Source: Flavobacterium sp. (GTDB lineage Bacteria > Bacteroidota > Bacteroidia > Flavobacteriales > Flavobacteriaceae). From it: 6,226 nt of DNA. Positions within the stretch are counted from its first letter, which is position 1; each line of letters opens with the position of its first letter. This document shows, one piece after another, positions 1-5,545 of this stretch. The stretch lies in assembly GCA_024709705.1 (NCBI GenBank), contig JANJWE010000052.1, positions 1-6,226 of the forward strand, written 5' to 3'. The notes beneath the pieces are model-generated. The model was not told the origin of the DNA. It saw nothing but the letters and a program-made list of their open reading frames with translations, and searched no databases. Position numbers and translations under genes: made by a program.

Positions 1-1
1 G

Positions 2-121
2 AAAAACGTAAAAGCGGCTGAAACTACAGCTACTAATACAAACGCTCCGGCTCAAACTCTAGGTGAAAACAATCAAATTTTAGCTGATTTGAAAGCTAAA
101 ATGGAAAAAGGAGAAAAATAA
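2..121 (+). CDS. C-terminal tail of an unrecognised protein (5' end outside window)
   Basis: The frame beginning at base 2 stays open for 39 codons to a TAA at 119-121, directly followed by a strong terminator, so it is very probably the end of a real + strand gene. The visible residues are a low-complexity stretch rich in Ala, Thr and Asn (NVKAAETTATNTNAPAQ), then a short charged, probably helical end (ILADLKAKMEKGEK). This looks like a flexible linker with a terminal amphipathic helix. No catalytic or family motif lies in this part, so no function is proposed. The protein body lies to the left of the window. Confidence 0.7.
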   Translation, partial: KNVKAAETTATNTNAPAQTLGENNQILADLKAKMEKGEK

Positions 122-144
122 TTTAGTTTCCCTTTTATAAATTG

Positions 145-175
145 AAAACCCTTTGCGAAAGCAAAGGGTTTTTTT
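145..175 (+). terminator. Intrinsic terminator with GAAA tetraloop
   Basis: The 12-base arms AAAACCCTTTGC (145-156) and GCAAAGGGTTTT (161-172) pair perfectly around a GAAA loop (157-160, a GNRA tetraloop closed by C-G). The + strand then has a T-run through 175. It lies 23 bases after the stop of the left-edge gene and ends 19 bases before the stop of the convergent gene at 195. The mirrored strand also ends in a short U-run (complement of 145-148), so it may act weakly in both directions. Confidence 0.9.
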
Positions 176-194
176 ATGAACTAAAATTAAAAAT

Positions 195-914
195 CTATTT
201 ATTGTAATACTTACTCAACCAAATGTTCTCGCTAAAGTTTTTTCCCTGCCAAAAGCAATAGTAAATAGAAATTCCCATAAGTGATTTAAAAATAAACAGA
301 AAAGAGACCAATCGAAGGGTTCCTTCCGATGTTTTACCTAATGAATTAGATGGTATTATTGTTGCGATTAGCAAACTGATTACAAGAAGAAAAATAATAA
401 AATTCCCCATGGTTTTAAAGGGTTTCATGTACCATTCGCGTAATGGGTTGATGTCGTTTCCCCATTTATGAATAAGATAATAATAGTCATTCCCAATGGG
501 TGCAAATAATAAAGGATCGTCATAATTCTCTAATTGAAACAATTCAGCCGGTGCCATAATTCGAAATCCTTGAATTTTTATTTGATGTGTTTTCTCTAAG
601 GAATGTATTTTTGAAATAGCTTCTTCCGGTAACGGATTTTTAAAGTAAAACGAGTCTAAAAATCGCAAACGGTAATTGATACATAATTTTTTAATGTCAT
701 CAATATGAAAAATGAGATTTGATTCTAATTGCTCAAAATGAAAAGCATTAGCAATTGTTGAAGATTTTGAAGCTATTGTATTTTTTATATTATCGCGTTC
801 GGCTTCATTTTCAGATAAAATCTTCTCTACATTACGCATTATATTTTCTTCAGAGCTGTTTTTTTGTTTTAGGTTTTGAAGCTCAACCAGCAAGTTTTTC
901 TTTTGTAATAGCAT
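195..914 (-). CDS. Coiled-coil protein with two C-terminal membrane segments, function unknown
   Basis: I do not recognise this 239-residue protein. Residues 1-50 are rich in K, E, N and L with heptad-like spacing and probably form a coiled coil. Residues 70-165 form a soluble region with aromatic and acidic patches (FRIMAPAELFQLENYDDPLLF, around 117-137, then NDYYYLIHKWGND). Two hydrophobic stretches follow at about 169-187 and 200-222, joined by a short polar loop, and the protein ends in a basic, aromatic tail. There is no signal peptide, so the likely topology is a cytoplasmic N-terminal part anchored by a C-terminal membrane hairpin. The ATG at 914 is the first possible start because an in-frame TAA lies at 918-920, two codons upstream. 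The leader is A/T-rich without a Shine-Dalgarno site. A weak -7-like box, TACTTTAT, lies at 930-937. It is transcribed away from the fasciclin gene and shows no operon partner. That it is a real gene is fairly sure; its function is unknown. Confidence 0.8.
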   Translation of the reverse strand: MLLQKKNLLVELQNLKQKNSSEENIMRNVEKILSENEAERDNIKNTIASKSSTIANAFHFEQLESNLIFHIDDIKKLCINYRLRFLDSFYFKNPLPEEAISKIHSLEKTHQIKIQGFRIMAPAELFQLENYDDPLLFAPIGNDYYYLIHKWGNDINPLREWYMKPFKTMGNFIIFLLVISLLIATIIPSNSLGKTSEGTLRLVSFLFIFKSLMGISIYYCFWQGKNFSENIWLSKYYNK

Positions 915-1108
915 TTTTTAAGATGTTTAATAAAGTACTTAAATGAGAAATACAATAAGCTCTAATTTAAGGAATTAAATTAAAATTTTATCAGGTTACA
1001 AGATTTTTTTGAACAGTCTCAAAACTTAAAATTCTGTTAATACTTAAGTGATAGAAATCCAATCACTATAGAACGCCGTAAATCAATGTATAATCAAAAA
1101 AAAACAAT
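915..1108. other. Divergent A/T-rich intergenic region
   Basis: This 194-base spacer separates the starts of the divergent coiled-coil and fasciclin genes and must carry both promoters. I see no full TAnnTTTG box for the fasciclin direction; a TATAAT sits at 1089-1094, only 15 bases before that gene's ATG. A short inverted repeat, AGTGAT (1047-1052) with ATCACT (1062-1067), is the clearest possible protein-binding site. No small gene is supported. Confidence 0.5.
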
Positions 1109-1672
1109 ATGAAAACAAGAAGAAATTTTGCAATGATTGCAGCAGTTTTATTTATGGGAACTTTAAATTATGCACAAACAAAAGAGAAAACCGTTGAAGT
1201 TGGGGGAGCACCAATGTATCCCAGTAAAAACATAGTTGAGAACGCGGTCAACTCAAAAGACCATACTACTTTGGTAGCAGCTGTTAAAGCTGCAGGTTTA
1301 GTAGAAACATTACAGTCAAGTGGCCCTTTTACTGTTTTTGCACCCACTAATTCAGCTTTTGAAAAACTTCCGAAAGGAACGGTTGAGACTCTCTTAAAAC
1401 CCGAAAATATTAAAATGTTACAATCTATTTTAACCTATCATGTTTTATCCGGTAAATACGATGCCCAAGCTATTTTGGGAGCAATTAAAAAAGGCAACGG
1501 AAAAGCTCAATTTAAAACGGTGAGTGGTGGGATTTTAACGGCTACTTTAAATGGGAAACAAGTAGTTTTAGAAGATGAAAACGGAAATAAATCGAAAGTT
1601 ACTATTACTGATGTGAATCAATCTAATGGTGTTATACATGTTATTGATACGGTTGTAACGCCAAAGGCCTAA
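1109..1672 (+). CDS. Secreted single-domain fasciclin (FAS1) protein
   Basis: This 187-residue exported protein has one FAS1 domain. FAS1 domains are extracellular adhesion or ligand-binding modules; the ligand of this protein is unknown. Residues 1-22 form a Sec signal peptide (basic MKTRR, hydrophobic core, likely cleavage after NYA before Q23), without a lipobox cysteine. FAS1 hallmarks follow in order: a helix NIVENAVNSKDHTTLVAAVKAAG (41-63, not all conserved), the H1 box FTVFAPTNSAFEKLP (74-88), the central LTYHVLSGKY (108-117) with the conserved Tyr-His pair, and the H2 box GVIHVIDTVVTP (174-185). The length fits a one-domain bacterial member, and the lead GGAPMYPSK (32-40) is common in this subgroup. 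The start is fixed by an in-frame TAA at 1091-1093 and an A-rich leader (AAAAAAAAACAAT) typical of Bacteroidota. It is alone on its strand, flanked by a divergent gene and a convergent pheT, so it is probably monocistronic. Periplasmic versus fully secreted location is not resolved. Confidence 0.93.
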   Translation: MKTRRNFAMIAAVLFMGTLNYAQTKEKTVEVGGAPMYPSKNIVENAVNSKDHTTLVAAVKAAGLVETLQSSGPFTVFAPTNSAFEKLPKGTVETLLKPENIKMLQSILTYHVLSGKYDAQAILGAIKKGNGKAQFKTVSGGILTATLNGKQVVLEDENGNKSKVTITDVNQSNGVIHVIDTVVTPKA

Positions 1673-1694
1673 TTTTTTGTTTTAGTTTTAAAAG

Positions 1695-1726
1695 AAAAGA
1701 CCACAAATAAAATTTGTGGTCTTTTT
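1695..1726. terminator. Shared bidirectional terminator between the fasciclin gene and pheT
   Basis: The arms AAAAGACCACAAA (1695-1707) and TTTGTGGTCTTTT (1713-1725) pair perfectly over 13 bp with a five-base loop TAAAA. The + strand side ends in a run of five T. The complement of the A-run at 1695-1698, with more A at 1691-1693, gives a U-tract for transcripts from the other side. It lies 22 bases after the fasciclin stop and one base from the pheT stop codon, so it can end both convergent transcripts. Confidence 0.9.
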
Positions 1727-1727
1727 G

Positions 1728-4151
1728 TTATCTGAGTATTGCTCCAAACTCTTTTTCAAAATTATGTTGCAGTTTGGTCATAACTTTATCAATTTGCTCC
1801 TCGGTTAAAGTTTTGGTAGCATCTTGAATGCTGAAACTCAAGGCATACGATTTTTTCCCTTCCGGCAAGTTTTTTCCTTTATAAACATCAAACAAACTAA
1901 TTTCTTTAAGTAAGTTTTTTTCAGTTGAACGTGCTACGGTATACAATTTTTCAAAAGTAACTTGCTCGTCCAGTAATAAAGATAAATCTCTTTTGACTTC
2001 GGGATATTTTGGAATTTCTTGAAACTTAATTTTATTTGAAATCAATTTTAAGATTAGATTCCAATTAAAATCGGCATAAAATACATCTTGTTTGATATCA
2101 AAATGTTTTAAAATTGATTTTTTAACGGTACCCAATTCAACTAAAATATCGTTTCCAATTGCCAAAGCGATTCCTTCATTAAATACATCATTTATTACCG
2201 GTAACGTTTGAGTTTTGTTAAAAGATAGCCGATTTAAAACAGATTGAATATAACCTTTGAATAAAAAGAAATCACTAGGATTTTGACCATTTGAAGTCCA
2301 AGTTTCAGGTTGACGGTTTCCGGAGATAAACATCGAAAAACGTTTGTTCTCTTCATAACCTGAAGGCATTTTGTGGTAAGTTTTTCCAAATTCAAATAAT
2401 TTCAAATCTGTATTTCTTCGGTTTATATTATATGATACTGCTTCTAATCCGGAGAATAGCAACGACTGTCTCATAGCCGATAAATCGGTACTTAGCGGAT
2501 TCAACATAAGAACATTAAACTCCTCTTTTAAATTTTGCGATAAATTTATATAATCTGGAGTCGTCAGAGAGTTGGCCATCATTTCATGAAAACCAAGCGA
2601 ATTCAATTGAGCAGCTATAATATTTTGAACTTTATAATCTTCGGTTCGGGTCGAGTTGGAAACTGTGGCATTTAATTTTTTGGAAAATTGTATGTTATTG
2701 TATCCGTAAACCCTCAAAATATCTTCAATTACATCAATTTCTCTCTGTACATCAACTCTATAGGCCGGTATAGTTAACCCTAAACCTGCATCAGATACAC
2801 TATTGACTTTGATATCTAAAGAAACCAAGATTTTTTTTATGGTTTCTTTTGGAATTTCTTGACCAATTATTTTATTTACTTTATTAAAGTTTAATACAAC
2901 AGTATGGTCTTCTATTTTCTTTTGATAAATATCAATAATATCCGAAGTAATTTCACCTCCGGCTATTTCTTTTATCAAAATGGCAGCTCTTTTTAAGGCA
3001 TATTCTGTTATAGTTGGGTCAATTCCTCTTTCAAATCTAAACGAAGCATCGGTACTGAGTCCATGCCTTTTGGCTGTTTTTCGAATTGAGACCGGGTTAA
3101 AATAGGCACTTTCTAAAAAGATTTGAGAGGTTTTTTCGGTAACTCCCGATTCTTTTCCACCAAAAACTCCGGCAATGCACAGGGGCCCTTTTTCGTCACA
3201 AATCATTAAATCTTCTTCGTGTAAAATTCGTTCTACATCGTCTAAAGTTTTAAATTTTGTTCCACCGGCAACGGTTTTAACTAAAATTTTACCATTTATT
3301 TTTGAAGCATCAAAAGCGTGTAAAGGCTGTCCCAGTTCGTGTAAAACGTAATTTGTAGCATCTACAATATTGTTTTTTGGAGTTAATCCTATGGCTTTTA
3401 ATCGATTTTGTAGCCAATTTGGAGAGGGTTTTACCTCAATCCCCGAAATAGTTAGTCCACAATATCTGGGGGCCAATTTGATGTCTTTAACTTCTACATC
3501 AATTTTTAAAGTTCGTTTATCTACCCTAAAGGTTGTAACCGAGGGGGTAATGAGTTCGGGATTCAAGTTTCTTTGAACAAGTCCGGCTTTCATATCGCGT
3601 GCTACGCCCCAATGCGACATCGCATCGGCACGATTGGGAGTTAGTCCAATTTCAAAAACTTCATCGTTTTCAATATTCATCACTTTTGAAAAAAGCATTC
3701 CGGGCTGAAGTGAAGAATCTAAAACTAGAATTCCATCATGACTTTCACCGATTCCTAATTCATCTTCGGCACAAATCATACCGTGACTTTCTTGTCCACG
3801 AATTTTGCTTTTTTTGATTTGAAATTCGTTTCCTTCTTTATCATACAATGTGGTTCCAATTGTGGCAACCGGAACTTTTTGTCCCACTGCAACATTGGGT
3901 GCTCCACAAACAATTTGCACGATTTCACCAAATCCAATATCAACTGTGGTTACTTTGAGTCTATCTGCATCGGGGTGTTGGATACAGGTTTTTACTTCGC
4001 CTACAACAACTCCTTGTAGTCCTCCTTTAACAGATTCATATTTTTCAACAACTTCTACTTCCAATCCCAAGTCGGTAAGTAAAGCAGCAGTTTCTTCTGA
4101 TGGTAAATCTAATTTGATAAATTGTTTAAGCCAGTTGTATGAGATTCGCAT
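1728..4151 (-). CDS. pheT: Phenylalanine--tRNA ligase beta subunit
   Basis: PheT is the large subunit of the cytoplasmic (alpha-beta)2 phenylalanyl-tRNA synthetase, which charges tRNA-Phe and edits misacylated Tyr-tRNA-Phe. At 807 residues it is full length for the bacterial form. Domains in order: an N-terminal segment (MRISYNWLKQFI); an OB-fold tRNA-binding domain, about 41-155, with HPDADRLKV (59-67); the B3/B4 editing domain, about 215-400, with NIVDATNYVLHELGQPLHAFD split across 261-281 and STDASFRFERGIDP (366-379); the B5 domain, about 410-487, ending VIEDILRVYGYNNI; the catalytic-like core, about 500-700; and the C-terminal anticodon-binding (FDX-ACB) domain, about 714-807, with YPEVKRDLSLLLDE (716-729). 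H278, E347, T367 and A369 sit at a constant offset of 13 from the E. coli editing residues His265, Glu334, Thr354 and Ala356, as I recall them, so editing looks intact. No pheS is adjacent; its location cannot be seen here. The start has a TATATTTG promoter box close upstream. Confidence 0.98.
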   Translation of the reverse strand: MRISYNWLKQFIKLDLPSEETAALLTDLGLEVEVVEKYESVKGGLQGVVVGEVKTCIQHPDADRLKVTTVDIGFGEIVQIVCGAPNVAVGQKVPVATIGTTLYDKEGNEFQIKKSKIRGQESHGMICAEDELGIGESHDGILVLDSSLQPGMLFSKVMNIENDEVFEIGLTPNRADAMSHWGVARDMKAGLVQRNLNPELITPSVTTFRVDKRTLKIDVEVKDIKLAPRYCGLTISGIEVKPSPNWLQNRLKAIGLTPKNNIVDATNYVLHELGQPLHAFDASKINGKILVKTVAGGTKFKTLDDVERILHEEDLMICDEKGPLCIAGVFGGKESGVTEKTSQIFLESAYFNPVSIRKTAKRHGLSTDASFRFERGIDPTITEYALKRAAILIKEIAGGEITSDIIDIYQKKIEDHTVVLNFNKVNKIIGQEIPKETIKKILVSLDIKVNSVSDAGLGLTIPAYRVDVQREIDVIEDILRVYGYNNIQFSKKLNATVSNSTRTEDYKVQNIIAAQLNSLGFHEMMANSLTTPDYINLSQNLKEEFNVLMLNPLSTDLSAMRQSLLFSGLEAVSYNINRRNTDLKLFEFGKTYHKMPSGYEENKRFSMFISGNRQPETWTSNGQNPSDFFLFKGYIQSVLNRLSFNKTQTLPVINDVFNEGIALAIGNDILVELGTVKKSILKHFDIKQDVFYADFNWNLILKLISNKIKFQEIPKYPEVKRDLSLLLDEQVTFEKLYTVARSTEKNLLKEISLFDVYKGKNLPEGKKSYALSFSIQDATKTLTEEQIDKVMTKLQHNFEKEFGAILR

Positions 4152-4173
4152 TTGGATTGTAAATTTTAAGTCG

Positions 4174-4181
4174 CAAATATA
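4174..4181 (-). promoter_or_regulatory. Probable pheT promoter, -7 box TATATTTG
   Basis: On the - strand this reads TATATTTG, a full match to the Bacteroidota housekeeping sigma -7 consensus TAnnTTTG. It lies 22 bases before the pheT ATG, implying a short leader of about 15-20 bases. No convincing TTG -33 element is seen at the usual spacing; the nearest is about 35 bases away. The short leader leaves no room for a leader-peptide attenuator like that of enterobacterial pheST. Confidence 0.55.
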
Positions 4182-4216
4182 CTATTTTAAATTTTTTTCG
4201 TCTACACATCTAGAAA

Positions 4217-4244
4217 CAAAAAAAGAGGGACAATGCCCTCTTTT
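4217..4244 (-). terminator. Intrinsic terminator of the lipoprotein gene
   Basis: The arms AAAAGAGGG (4221-4229) and CCCTCTTTT (4236-4244) pair around a six-base loop. On the - strand the stem is followed by a run of seven U (complement of 4218-4224), making this a standard terminator for the lipoprotein gene whose stop codon is at 4267. It lies between that gene and the pheT promoter box, so pheT is probably transcribed independently. The + strand T-run of four is weak. Confidence 0.85.
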
Positions 4245-4266
4245 AAAGTAATTTTAAGTTATATAA

Positions 4267-5172
4267 TTATTCGCAGTGATTTGCGTCTATATATTCTCCA
4301 ATAATTCCGGCAGCAGCACTAACATCTGATTTTAAGATTCCATTGTTAGATGCAGGTAATACAGATACTGTAGTTACATCTAATCCAGTGAAATAAGCCT
4401 CAATTAAAGCAGCTTGTGGAGCAACTCCAGCCTCAGCACCGGTTCCGCTTAATAATAAAGCTCCTAATTGGAAGAAACCTCTCATACCTGCGTCAGAACC
4501 TACACCTGTATTTGCATCCCACTCAGCCATACCTTGTGCTTGTGTGTAAGTTATACCACCAATAGTTAACCCATTTGCCCAAAACTCAGAAGCACCATTG
4601 TTGTATGCACCATTTGCAAAGAAGAAACCTTGAGAGAAAGAACAATAGTCTTCTCTTGGACAACCTGGAGCAGGAATAAGTCCGGTGTTACAAGAAGTTC
4701 CGGCTTTAATCCAACTTAAAGCTCCTTGAGCAACTTCATAACCTCTATCAAATTTGATAACGATTACCCATGATGTGCCAGAGTTTGTATTGAATTTTAT
4801 GAAGTTTGTGGTGTTAGCTTGTGGGTTACAACCTGTACCTGAACCTTCAGTAGGCGACATATCAGCTGGAGCACCATTTACAGTAGCCCAAATAATATCA
4901 CTGAAAGTAGCACTTTCTTCACCACAGTTTTTCAAATCGATGATAAAGTGGCTTAAATTTTTTGAGTTGGCTTTAGATTTTGTAATCGTATACGTCCATT
5001 CTGATCCATCGGCATTTTGAGTTACCGTTACATTGTAATCTGAGTACGAACTGGTTGAATTCGAACTACCTTTAGGTCCTTTATTTCCTGTGTTGTCCCC
5101 AGTTGTCACATCTTCATTACTACAACTAAACATTCCGAAAGAAAGTAAAGTCAATAAAAGAATTTTTTTCAT
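4267..5172 (-). CDS. Cell-envelope lipoprotein with a QGYWKNH-like C-terminal module
   Basis: This 301-residue protein begins with a lipoprotein signal, MKKILLLTLLSFGMFSC, with lipidated C17. The residues after it (SNED) are acidic, resembling the surface-export signal of some Bacteroidota lipoproteins, so it may face outward. Residues 22-45 are a Gly/Ser/Thr/Asn-rich linker. Residues 46-172 look like a beta-rich domain: DGSEWTYTITK (55-65), LSHFIIDLKNC (73-83), C115, then YEVAQGALSWIKAGTSC (145-161) and C171. Residues 177-300 start CSFSQGFFFANGAY and continue LTIGGITYTQAQ (202-213), matching the order I remember from surface proteins with C-x-x-(S/T)-QG(Y/F)W-K-N-H...L-T-L-G-G-x-x-Y-T, but the Trp-Lys-Asn-His positions are altered. 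Six cysteines besides C17 (83, 115, 161, 171, 177, 300) could form three disulfides. An in-frame TAA five codons before the ATG fixes the start. The gene has its own promoter and terminator. Function is unknown; the family similarity is from memory. Confidence 0.85.
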   Translation of the reverse strand: MKKILLLTLLSFGMFSCSNEDVTTGDNTGNKGPKGSSNSTSSYSDYNVTVTQNADGSEWTYTITKSKANSKNLSHFIIDLKNCGEESATFSDIIWATVNGAPADMSPTEGSGTGCNPQANTTNFIKFNTNSGTSWVIVIKFDRGYEVAQGALSWIKAGTSCNTGLIPAPGCPREDYCSFSQGFFFANGAYNNGASEFWANGLTIGGITYTQAQGMAEWDANTGVGSDAGMRGFFQLGALLLSGTGAEAGVAPQAALIEAYFTGLDVTTVSVLPASNNGILKSDVSAAAGIIGEYIDANHCE

Positions 5173-5263
5173 TTTATTTAAAATTTAAAATTGGTTAGAT
5201 AATTGTTAATTTGTGGCATTTTTTGATCTAAATCTGTTTCGATTTTTTCCTAAAATTCTACTA

Positions 5264-5295
5264 CAAAGGTAGGTTGAGTTAACAATTATTAACAA
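5264..5295 (-). promoter_or_regulatory. Promoter of the lipoprotein gene (TTG-N21-TACCTTTG)
   Basis: On the - strand, TTG at 5293-5295 is followed after 21 bases by TACCTTTG at 5264-5271, a full match to the Bacteroidota -33/-7 promoter pattern (TTG and TAnnTTTG) at accepted spacing. Transcription would begin near 5257, giving a leader of about 85 bases before the ATG at 5172. That leader is long enough for post-transcriptional control, but I see no recognisable riboswitch in it. Confidence 0.7.
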
Positions 5296-5296
5296 T
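5279..5296. repeat. Tandem TTAACAAT motif at the lipoprotein promoter
   Basis: TTAACAAT occurs at 5279-5286 and again at 5289-5296, exactly 10 bases apart, about one helical turn. A third, inverted copy (AATTGTTAA) lies at 5201-5209 in the predicted leader. The outer tandem copy contains the -33 TTG, so a protein bound here could affect polymerase. In such A/T-rich DNA chance is a serious alternative. Confidence 0.4.
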
Positions 5297-5341
5297 AAAA
5301 CCGATGAAATGCATACAATGACGATAAGGTGTTTAAAATGT

Positions 5342-5359
5342 TAAATATTCTAATATTTA
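5342..5359. repeat. Short A/T palindrome
   Basis: TAAATATT (5342-5349) and AATATTTA (5352-5359) are perfect reverse complements separated by CT. The site is about 47 bases upstream of the lipoprotein -33 element. It could be a binding site for a dimeric regulator, but base composition makes chance quite possible. Confidence 0.35.
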
Positions 5360-5436
5360 TAAAATTCGAAAGTGTAAAAATTTTAATTATAACCTTCTTT
5401 TCTGCTTCAATTAAAATGGTTTTATATGTCTTAATT

Positions 5437-5478
5437 TTTTATTTTAAATTATTGATAATCAATTAATTTAAAATAAAA
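5437..5478. repeat. 42-base near-perfect A/T inverted repeat
   Basis: The arms TTTTATTTTAAATTA (5437-5451) and TAATTTAAAATAAAA (5464-5478) are exact reverse complements over 15 bases. The centre continues the symmetry: TTGAT (5452-5456), A, ATCAA (5458-5462), with only T5463 unpaired, so the stem can reach 20 bp with a single-base loop. Neither strand has a U-run beyond the stem, so it is not a standard intrinsic terminator, though it begins 68 bases after the bestrophin stop and may form a 3' end or stabilising hairpin on that mRNA. A regulator site or cruciform is also possible. Confidence 0.6.
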
Positions 5479-5545
5479 GTGTAGTTTTGGAATTCGTTTC
5501 TAATTTAAATTTACAAGAATTTTTTATTGATTTTATTTTGTAGAA

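Larger units (their letters stand above)
5173..5545. other. 373-base A/T-rich intergenic region
   Basis: This spacer lies between the bestrophin stop and the lipoprotein start, both on the - strand. It holds the lipoprotein promoter (5264-5295), the tandem TTAACAAT motif (5279-5296), a short perfect palindrome (5342-5359) and a 42-base A/T inverted repeat (5437-5478). No open frame with coding character is present and I see no tRNA-like or G/C-rich RNA structure. The length and separate promoter argue against an operon of the two flanking genes. Confidence 0.7.

Noticed and set aside
755..946. A 63-codon + strand frame opposite the coiled-coil gene
   Set aside because: It overlaps a longer gene in antisense, and its hydrophobic look comes from complementing A-rich coiled-coil codons.
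930..955. Possible promoter for the coiled-coil gene (TTG at 953-955, TACTTTAT at 930-937, - strand)
   Set aside because: The final G of TAnnTTTG is replaced by A and the 15-base spacing is short; too weak to list as a feature.
1089..1094. TATAAT before the fasciclin gene as a sigma-70-type -10 box
   Set aside because: There is no matching -35 element, the distance to the ATG is only 15 bases, and Bacteroidota promoters do not follow this consensus.
4152..4216. A leader-peptide attenuator for pheT as in enterobacteria
   Set aside because: The promoter box lies 22 bases from the start codon and no Phe-rich short frame or terminator/antiterminator pair lies between; the nearby hairpin belongs to the lipoprotein gene.
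3370..4251. Several + strand open frames (68-133 codons) antisense to the 5' part of pheT
   Set aside because: They are shadows of the clearly conserved pheT reading frame, with no leader, no recognisable domain and odd composition (Ser/Thr/Pro/Cys runs).
4754..5020. An 88-codon + strand frame opposite the lipoprotein gene
   Set aside because: It is wholly inside a well-supported gene with its own signal, promoter and terminator; no independent support.
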